Assembly (NCBI GenBank): GCA_955652255.1
Contig: CATPAW010000212.1
Location: 1 to 9,999, forward strand
Direction: 5' to 3'
Origin: an uncultured Chthoniobacterales bacterium
Lineage (GTDB): Bacteria > Verrucomicrobiota > Verrucomicrobiia > Chthoniobacterales > UBA10450
DNA length: 9,999 nt
Made by a program: the position numbers and the translations under genes
Shown here: positions 1 to 5,205 of the stretch, piece after piece
Layout of the letters: every line of letters begins with the position of its first letter
How positions within the stretch are numbered: the stretch's first letter is position 1
Notes under the pieces: generated by a model
Seen by the model: only the letters and a program-made list of their open reading frames with translations
Databases searched by the model: none
What the model was told of the DNA's origin: nothing

Positions 1-2
1 GG

Positions 3-407
3 ATCGGCTCCATTGTGAAAACGATGAACGATTGGCTGGATGAATTTTCAGGCCGCCGCAACTTCTCCCTCCTGCGATATGAATCGCTGCGCGCGGCACC
101 CGCCGAACAATTTCGAGCGTTGCTCGCCTTGCTTGGTGGAACGACCCCCAACATTTCGATCTTTCAGGACGCGCTCGATTTTTCGGAGTTCGGCAACATG
201 CAAAAATTGGAGGCAGCCGGCGTCTTCGATTCGAAGATTCTCCAGGCACGGGATATACGCGATCCGGAATCGTTCAAAGTGCGGCGCGGCAAGATTGGCG
301 GTTACGAGGATTACCTTTCTGCCGAAGATCGACAATGTGCGATTGATGCGTTGAGGCGGCTCGACCCCCATTTCGGTTACGAGCCCCACGGCCGCCACCG
401 CGATTGA
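3..407 (+). CDS. Sulfotransferase domain protein, C-terminal half (partial at window edge)
   Basis: This is the C-terminal part of a PAPS-dependent sulfotransferase (Sulfotransfer_1-like), which would move a sulfuryl group from PAPS to an acceptor not identifiable here. The frame is open to the window edge, and the family-like stretch IGSIVKTMNDWLDEF begins before the GTG at 15, so the GTG is probably internal and the gene starts outside the window. Visible motifs are LLRYESL followed by an EQFRALLALLG helix, as in the family, and VRRGKIGGYEDYLS near the end. The latter matches the conserved RKGxxGxW/Y-type segment that contacts the 3'-phosphate of the nucleotide. About 135 residues are seen, against roughly 250-300 for the family; the N-terminal P-loop-like PAPS site is not in the window. 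The gene ends with TGA at 405-407 and converges on the ABC permease, 62 bases away. No clear terminator hairpin was found in that gap. Confidence 0.85.
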   Translation: MGSIVKTMNDWLDEFSGRRNFSLLRYESLRAAPAEQFRALLALLGGTTPNISIFQDALDFSEFGNMQKLEAAGVFDSKILQARDIRDPESFKVRRGKIGGYEDYLSAEDRQCAIDALRRLDPHFGYEPHGRHRD

Positions 408-469
408 CTCCTAATCGGCTTTGATCGCGGAGAGGTCAGGCGCCGGCGGGTTAAACGAATCGGTCCTGC

Positions 470-1237
470 TTAGCGTCTTCCCGTTCCCCAGCGGCGATGG
501 AGAAAACGTTCCCACGGGGAGAAGAGAATTTTGTCCGCGAGCAACCCGATAACGATAATCACCAGCATGATTCCGATGACCTGGTCCATCGCGTTGAGTT
601 CGCGTCCGTAATGCAGCAGATGGCCGAGACCAAATCCAGTGAGAATGGTCACATAAATTTCCGCGGCCATGAGTGAGCGCCAGGCAAACGCCCAACCTTG
701 TTTCATTCCGCTCACCAAATATGGCAGCGATGCCGGTAAAATAACGCGCGTCCATTTGTGAAACGGTCTCGAGCCCATCGTGCGTGCCGCCCGCGCATAG
801 ATTGGCGGAATCGTGCGCACTCCGGTATCGGTCGCGATCACAACCGACCAGACCGTTCCCATAATCACGACAAAAAGCATCGCACTTTCAGTTTGTCCGA
901 ACCAAAGCAGCGCGAGCGGGACCCAGCAGACGCTTGGCAATGTCTGCAATCCCAGGGCGAGCACGCCGATGGTGTCTTCGACAAAAGTCGATGAAGCGGT
1001 CAACAAACCGAGCGGCAATCCGATCGCCAGACCTATGGCATAACCGGACAGCAATCGCCGTAATGTTACGATGGAAGCGCTCAGCAATGTGCCGTCGCGT
1101 CCAGAGGTGACCACATAATCCCAGACGCTGAGCGGAGAGGGCAGCAATACTGGCGACCAAATTTGCGCACGAACGATCGCGCCCCAAAGCGAGGCCAGCG
1201 CAACGAAAAATACAATCGCGAGCAAAGTTCTTCTCAT
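470..1237 (-). CDS. ABC transporter permease, NrtB/SsuC/TauC type
   Basis: This 255-residue inner-membrane permease belongs to the binding-protein-dependent importer family that takes up sulfonates, taurine, nitrate or related small anions and organics. About six hydrophobic segments are visible (near residues 6-23, 66-82, 92-112, 119-136, 183-198 and 220-238). The cytoplasmic EAA loop that docks on the ATPase lies at about 148-177 (AARTMGSRPFHKWTRVILP, with the conserved Gly155 and ILP). The early motif LLPSPLSVWDYV is typical of the SsuC/TauC group. The ATG at 1237-1235 overlaps the TGA of the upstream ATPase gene by one base (TGATG). This indicates one transcript and translational coupling, and explains the lack of a Shine-Dalgarno motif. 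It is the last gene of the importer cluster. The length is normal and I see no defect. The substrate cannot be assigned from the sequence. Confidence 0.93.
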   Translation of the reverse strand: MRRTLLAIVFFVALASLWGAIVRAQIWSPVLLPSPLSVWDYVVTSGRDGTLLSASIVTLRRLLSGYAIGLAIGLPLGLLTASSTFVEDTIGVLALGLQTLPSVCWVPLALLWFGQTESAMLFVVIMGTVWSVVIATDTGVRTIPPIYARAARTMGSRPFHKWTRVILPASLPYLVSGMKQGWAFAWRSLMAAEIYVTILTGFGLGHLLHYGRELNAMDQVIGIMLVIIVIGLLADKILFSPWERFLHRRWGTGRR

Positions 1238-2043
1238 CAGCCGGTCAACGTCGCATGAGCACCGTGTTCTTTCAGGGCCGCCGTCAATGTAGATGCATGC
1301 TGGGCGATTTCGATGCTGTTAAAATCGCGCGGGCGAGGCAGCGTTATGTCAAAAACTTCGCGGATCCGTCCCGGCGTCGGAGACATGATTACGACGCGAT
1401 CGGCCAGGCACGCCGCTTCCCGCACGTTGTGTGTAACGAAGATAATCGTTTTGCGGCGCTTCTCCCAAATGCCCTGGATGTCGCCGTAAAGCTGCTCGCG
1501 CGTCATGGCGTCGAGCGCCGCGAACGGTTCGTCCATCAAGAGCACACGCGGGTTCGGCGCCAGCGCGCGCGCCAGCGCCACACGCTGTTTCATGCCGCCG
1601 GAAAGCTCATGCACGTTTGCTTCCATGAATTTTTCCAAGCCGACCAGATGAAGAAAGAATTTTGCGACCTCACGCCGTTCGGAATTGCGCAGGCCAGGCT
1701 TTAGCTTCAAACCGAACATGACGTTGCCGAACGCATTGAGCCAGGGAAATAGCGCCGATTCCTGAAACATCACGAGCCGATGACGACCCGGATTGAGCAC
1801 CGGCTCATTGTCGGCCAGCACGCGCCCTTTGTCCGGCTTTTCCAGACCGGCAATGATGTCGAGCCACGTCGATTTTCCGCAACCGCTCGGACCGACGATG
1901 ACGATGAATTCGCCCTCAGCGACTTCGAGCGAGATATCATCCAGCGCATGCACCGTCTGGCGCTTTTGCCGAAACCATTTCGAAACATGATCGACAATAA
2001 GCTTCGCCGGCGGCGGACCCTGCAGTTCTTCTTGCAGCGACAT
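1237..2043 (-). CDS. ABC transporter ATP-binding protein, NrtD/SsuB/TauB type
   Basis: This 268-residue cytoplasmic ATPase powers the importer formed with the neighbouring permease and binding protein. All motifs are intact: Walker A GPSGCGKST at 51-59, Q-loop Gln94 in MFQESALFPW, signature LSGGMKQR at 147-154, Walker B LLMDEP at 168-173, D-loop around AALD and the switch His205 in VTHNV. The segment SALFPWLNAFGNV is typical of the nitrate/sulfonate/taurine ATPases. The frame stays open upstream to an ATG at 2268, but I chose the ATG at 2043. Residues upstream of MSLQEELQ are out-of-frame readings of the binding-protein gene, and the 2043 start gives a normal family length. This start overlaps the TGA of the binding-protein gene (TGATG), and the stop overlaps the permease start in the same way, so translation is probably coupled through all three genes. 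Confidence 0.95.
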   Translation of the reverse strand: MSLQEELQGPPPAKLIVDHVSKWFRQKRQTVHALDDISLEVAEGEFIVIVGPSGCGKSTWLDIIAGLEKPDKGRVLADNEPVLNPGRHRLVMFQESALFPWLNAFGNVMFGLKLKPGLRNSERREVAKFFLHLVGLEKFMEANVHELSGGMKQRVALARALAPNPRVLLMDEPFAALDAMTREQLYGDIQGIWEKRRKTIIFVTHNVREAACLADRVVIMSPTPGRIREVFDITLPRPRDFNSIEIAQHASTLTAALKEHGAHATLTG

Positions 2044-2995
2044 CAGGGTTTTTCGAACAGTCGCGAAAGATCGGGCGCGGCCTTGATGAATCCCGACCGC
2101 ACAGAATTTTGTGCAAATTTCTCCACCGACGCGCGGGGAATTTCCGCGCTGAAAACAATTCGTTTCCATGCATGCTCGATCAATTCCGGAGTCATTTCGC
2201 TCTTCGTTTCCGTGAGCAGTTCCGCCTTGACTAGTCGCTGCGCTTCGGCCGGATTTTTCAAAATCCAATCGGTCAGCTCCGCGTTCGCCTGTGCGAATTT
2301 GCGCACGAGGTCGCGTTGCTCACTCAGAAATTTCGCGCTTGAAACCAGAACAGTGGTCGCCGTTTCTGGTTCCTCGACGATTACCTTCCCCCCGGCTTCC
2401 GCCTCGATGCGCGAGACCCAGGGTTCCACCGTCCAGACAGCGTCGATTCTCTTTTCCCGGAAAAGGGCCAACTGATCCGGATTCTGCGTCGGAATAACCT
2501 GGGCGTCACCACCAAGCTGCGTAATTTTTAGTCCACCGGCGACCAGCCACGCTCGGCATGAAATATCTTGGGTATTCCCAAGTTGGGGCGTCGCGATTTT
2601 TTTCCCTCGAAAGTCGGCCGGTGTTTTCAGATTTTCGTCCGGCCGAACAACCAGGGCCGCTCCGCCATTGGCCGCACCGCCGATCAATCGGATCTCATCG
2701 CCGTTTGACTTTGTGTAGGCGTTTAGCGCCGGTCCAGGCCCAACGTAGGTAAGCTCGATCGACTTCGCGAAAATCGCCTCCATCGCGCTCGGACCCGCGT
2801 TGTAAACAAACCATTCGATCTTTGTGCCATCACCCAATCGCTCTTCAAACCAGCCTTTTCCTTGGCGGGAGAGAGCGTGCCCGACCAACCCTGCACATGC
2901 GTCACATTCGGAAAATGACCCACTCGAATTTTCGTTTCCGCCCAAACCGGGACCGCCGCAGCCATCGCCAAAGAAAAGGATAAAAGCGTTTTCAT
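2043..2995 (-). pseudogene. ABC transporter substrate-binding protein (NMT1/SsuA-like), frameshifted
   Basis: This is the periplasmic or lipid-free secreted binding protein that would deliver substrate to the importer encoded downstream. It is split between two frames. From the ATG at 2995 the first frame gives a signal peptide (MKTLLSFSLAMAAAVPVWA) and the mature start ETKIRVGHFPNVTHVQ (35 residues, to 2891). From 2888 a second frame continues LVGHALSRQGKGWFEERLG through NAGPSAMEAIFA, YVGPGPALNAY, GGAALVV and TVEPWVSRIEAE to the TGA at 2045-2043 (281 residues). Only two bases, 2890-2889, lie between the two parts. Restoring one base would give about 317 residues, normal for the family, so the gene looks otherwise intact. 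This fits either a recent one-base deletion or a read/assembly error in the short C run at 2889-2891. Starting instead at the ATG at 2945 would give a protein without signal peptide and with an unrelated N-terminus. Its stop overlaps the ATPase start. Confidence 0.9.
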
Positions 2996-3080
2996 AGCGC
3001 TGATTCGTTTAATGTGATGTTTGTTCCGTCTTAAAAATTCGGCGCAAGGATGAAGCGCGGGCGCGATTACGGCAATCGAA

Positions 3081-3968
3081 TTACCGCAGCGGGCGCGCAA
3101 CCAGGATCCCGCTGTCGCTGCCGTATCGATAAAGATAATTCGACAACCGCGCATCCACCACAACCTTTCCCGAATTGCCCGGGGACGACGCGTGCATGAA
3201 ATGCAGAACGCCGTCCTTCGTGCGCAGCGCCAGGCCGACATGCGCCGTTGAGTAAAGTCCACTGCGGTCCCGCGAAACGATTCCGATGACGTCGCCGTTG
3301 CGCAATTTCGGTTCCACTGCGCCCACGCGGCGTTTTGGAATTTGGTAAAGCGGGCGCGCTGAAACGCGCGCTTCCATTTGTGCCAGCGGACCCAGCAGCG
3401 CCCGGTTGCGCGCAAGATAACGATAATGCCGCCAGCCAACCGTCATTTCGCGCGCTGAATGCGGAACGCTCACCCCGCCGTACTCGCGCGTAAGATCGAC
3501 AATCAATCCGCGCCGATCGTTGTCGAACAGCCAGTCTTCGAGGTAGTGCAAGCGCGAAAGATATTCGCCGGTGCATTCGCCGCCGCGATAGCGGTCCAGT
3601 TCAATGTAATGCAGCAAACGCTCGGGCGTCCAGTTTTCCTCCGGCTCATCCAGCATTCGCGCAAAGGCCAGCGCGATCTCAAAAAACGTCCAGCAATCCA
3701 TCCCTTGAAAATTCACGGAGGGCGCTTCAATCCGATTATCGATTTCGAGAGTGAAATGCTTGTAACGCGTTCCCACCAGCGCTTGTCCCGCCGCGGCAGT
3801 CCGTTCGCCGACCGGCAGTGCTTTCCAGTTTTCGCTCTTCGCTCGCGAGACCAATCGATTGAACTGATCTTGTCCCTTGAAAACGGTTTTGAACGGCAGT
3901 CGCGTCTCGGCCGCGGTTGCGAGTGAGCAAATCATAATCAGAGGAATGATAAATTTCCAACTCTGCAT
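3081..3968 (-). CDS. Secreted DUF1460 (NlpC/P60-like) cysteine hydrolase
   Basis: This 295-residue protein matches the DUF1460 / N-acetylmuramoyl-L-alanine-amidase-like family, a branch of the NlpC/P60 papain-like fold expected to cut peptidoglycan peptides or related amide bonds outside the cytoplasm. A signal peptide occupies residues 1 to about 20 (MQSWKFIIPLIMICSLATAA). The putative catalytic cysteine is Cys92 in NFQGMDCWTFFE. The matching histidine is His243 in STAHVGLAL, after the RNGDVIGIVSRD strand, and a second conserved histidine, His259, lies in FMHASS. The C-terminus (LSNYLYRYGSDSGILVARP) also follows the family pattern. The frame is open to an ATG at 4043, but that extension crosses the palindromic repeat and precedes the signal peptide, so I chose 3968. 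Its TAA lies 85 bases before the binding-protein start on the same strand, so co-transcription with the importer is possible but not shown. The exact substrate is unknown. Confidence 0.88.
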   Translation of the reverse strand: MQSWKFIIPLIMICSLATAAETRLPFKTVFKGQDQFNRLVSRAKSENWKALPVGERTAAAGQALVGTRYKHFTLEIDNRIEAPSVNFQGMDCWTFFEIALAFARMLDEPEENWTPERLLHYIELDRYRGGECTGEYLSRLHYLEDWLFDNDRRGLIVDLTREYGGVSVPHSAREMTVGWRHYRYLARNRALLGPLAQMEARVSARPLYQIPKRRVGAVEPKLRNGDVIGIVSRDRSGLYSTAHVGLALRTKDGVLHFMHASSPGNSGKVVVDARLSNYLYRYGSDSGILVARPLR

Positions 3969-4012
3969 ACCTGCGCAGAACTGAAGGCGGAATTGCGGGA
4001 CAATCAACCGCA

Positions 4013-4079
4013 TTGTAGCTGCCGGCGTCTCGGCGGCAGACATCTTGAGGCTCTGCCGCTGAGGATAGCGGCGCTACAA
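4013..4079. repeat. Double-palindrome (REP/BIME-like) repeat, copy A
   Basis: The left arm 4013-4040 and right arm 4052-4079 form a long imperfect inverted repeat with identical ends (TTGTAGC ... GCTACAA) and identical inner ends (GCGGCAGA/TCTGCCGC), separated by an 11-base loop. Each arm also folds on itself, for example GCCGCT...AGCGGC in the right arm at 4056-4070. The same TTGTAG...CTACAA architecture recurs at 7457-7519 and 8699-8777. This copy fills most of the 112-base gap between the divergent DUF1460 gene and the metallo-hydrolase and ends one base before the first possible ATG of the latter. No coding role is seen. It is probably a dispersed REP-type element. Confidence 0.75.
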
Positions 4080-4080
4080 C

Positions 4081-5100
4081 ATGTCGCTCATCGGCCGCGA
4101 AAAATTTTACTTCATCCAGCCAAGCTTATATGCTTGCCCGAAAGTGCCGATTTCTTTTTCGAAAAAAAGCCGCAGGAACATCGTTCGTCAAAAATCGGAG
4201 GATGGCGCTTCCCCTAAACGCTCCACCCGTGTTCGCTTGCGTCCGCGGCCGGACTGGCACAAACGCAATTTCCTCACCAGCGTCCTGATTCCTTCGCTTT
4301 TTGTCAGGCGTTCCGGCGATCATTTTCAACCGCAGTTCCCCAAAATCCAGAAAGGCGAAATTTGCCTCACCTGGATCGGACACGCTTCGTTTTTGCTGCA
4401 AACACACGAGATCAATATCTTGATCGATCCGAACTGGTCGAAGTGGCTGAAGGTGATCAAACGACTGAAGCGGCCCGGGTTTGAGATTCATCACTTGCCG
4501 GAAATCGATTTCGTTCTCGTCACCCACGCGCATTTCGATCATCTTGACCGGCGAACGCTGCGGCGAGTGGCGGCCAACCAGCCGATCGTCGTCCCCATCG
4601 GCGTGGGTAATCTGGTGCATGATCTCGGTTTCCGCATTGTCCACGAGCTCGATTACTGGCAGACAGTGCAACTGGGGCCGCTCACTGTTTCCTTAACGCC
4701 TTGTTATCATTGGGGCGCGCGCTTTCTGGCGGACTTGCATCGCGGGTTTGGCGGGTTCGCGGTTTCGGTGGACGACCGGACAATTTTTCACTGTGGCGAC
4801 AGCGCTTTTTTTCCGGGCTTCAGGGAGATCGGAGATCATTACAAGATCGACATTGCGCTTCTTCCAATCGGCGCCTACGACCCACCGCCCGGCCGCGAAG
4901 TTCACATGAACCCGGAAGAAGCGGTCAAGGCGTTTACGGAACTCGGCGCGAAGGTCCTGGTGCCGATGCATTACGGAACTTTTCGGCTCGGATACGAACC
5001 GCTCGACGAACCCCTGCAGCGTTTGCAAGCCGCCGCCCGCAGCCACGGGATCGAAGAGAAAGTTCTCGTCATGATCGAAGGCAAACCGGTCGTTCTATGA
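4081..5100 (+). CDS. Metallo-beta-lactamase-fold hydrolase (UlaG/NAPE-PLD-like)
   Basis: This soluble MBL-fold metal-dependent hydrolase (Lactamase_B_2 type, like bacterial NAPE-PLD/UlaG relatives) has up to 339 residues. The domain starts at about residue 95 with LTWIGHASFLLQ. It carries the metal-binding HAHFDH at 149-154, His210 in PCYHWGAR, Asp240 in HCGDSAFF, GAYDPPPGREVHMNPEEAV at about 265-282 and His297 in PMHYGTF, so the metal site looks complete. The 'HMNPEEAV' and 'MHYGTF' segments are characteristic of the phosphodiesterase/lactonase-like branch; the substrate is unknown. No signal peptide is evident. The start is uncertain. The ATG at 4081 abuts the upstream repeat with no ribosome-binding motif, and residues 1-60 look weakly constrained. 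An in-frame GTG at 4144, or a start further downstream, is possible. Its TGA at 5098-5100 precedes the heptamer hairpin by seven bases. The membrane-protein gene follows on the same strand. Confidence 0.9.
   Translation: MSLIGREKFYFIQPSLYACPKVPISFSKKSRRNIVRQKSEDGASPKRSTRVRLRPRPDWHKRNFLTSVLIPSLFVRRSGDHFQPQFPKIQKGEICLTWIGHASFLLQTHEINILIDPNWSKWLKVIKRLKRPGFEIHHLPEIDFVLVTHAHFDHLDRRTLRRVAANQPIVVPIGVGNLVHDLGFRIVHELDYWQTVQLGPLTVSLTPCYHWGARFLADLHRGFGGFAVSVDDRTIFHCGDSAFFPGFREIGDHYKIDIALLPIGAYDPPPGREVHMNPEEAVKAFTELGAKVLVPMHYGTFRLGYEPLDEPLQRLQAAARSHGIEEKVLVMIEGKPVVL
4106..4134 (+). promoter_or_regulatory. Possible sigma70-type promoter inside the annotated 5' end of the hydrolase gene
   Basis: TTTACT at 4106-4111 and TATGCT at 4129-4134 are separated by 17 bases; each agrees with the -35/-10 consensus at four of six positions. 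If used, transcription would start near 4140 and translation at the GTG at 4144 or later, removing the N-terminal 21 or more residues of the longest reading. Such matches occur by chance, so this is only a lead. Confidence 0.2.
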
Positions 5101-5107
5101 AGAGGAA

Positions 5108-5186
5108 AACGCTCAACGCTCAACGTTCAACTTTCAGCGTTCAATTCAGAATCCCGTTGAGCGTTGGAAGTTGGACGTTGAACGTT
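5108..5186. repeat. Opposed heptamer arrays (AACGYYC) forming a long hairpin
   Basis: The left side is a run of 7-base units: AACGCTC, AACGCTC, AACGTTC, AACTTTC, AGCGTTC (5108-5142). The right side, read on the minus strand from 5186, is AACGTTC, AACGTCC, AACTTCC, AACGCTC. Arms 5115-5144 and 5157-5186 pair over about 30 bases with a 12-base loop, and all mismatches within the arms are transitions. The odd unit AACTTYC sits in the same register in both arms, so they look like one ancestral palindrome and not two independent arrays. It fills the gap between the hydrolase stop and the membrane-protein start. It could end transcription or stabilise the hydrolase mRNA 3' end, but no U-tract follows, so an intrinsic-terminator role is unproven. 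Confidence 0.8.
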
Positions 5187-5205
5187 AAGGCGCGCAAAAT
5201 TTTCG

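Noticed and set aside
408..469. Terminator between the convergent sulfotransferase and permease genes
   Set aside because: No stem of useful length followed by a T-run was found on either strand.
2044..2268. N-terminal extension of the ABC ATPase frame up to an ATG at 2268
   Set aside because: It overlaps the binding-protein gene in another frame, has no ATPase-family similarity, and the start at 2043 gives the normal length and a TGATG coupling.
1780..2475. 231-codon plus-strand frame antisense to the importer genes
   Set aside because: Low-complexity Ser/Arg/Phe-rich translation with no recognisable domain, opposite two well-supported genes.
2880..2900. Programmed -1 ribosomal frameshift in the binding-protein gene
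   Set aside because: No X-XXY-YYZ slippery heptamer at the joint, no reason for the family to use one, and a one-base loss in a C run is simpler.
2723..3439. Long minus-strand frame of 238 codons starting at 3439
   Set aside because: Its first part is an out-of-frame reading of the DUF1460 gene (Arg/Cys/Trp-rich); only the part from 2995 to 2891 is real, as the 5' end of the frameshifted binding protein.
5108..5142. CRISPR array
   Set aside because: The tandem units are only 7 bases with no spacers and are mirrored in reverse orientation; no cas gene is present.
5145..5205. Intrinsic terminator formed by the heptamer hairpin
   Set aside because: The stem is strong but no U-tract directly follows on either strand, so it is listed as a repeat and not as a terminator.
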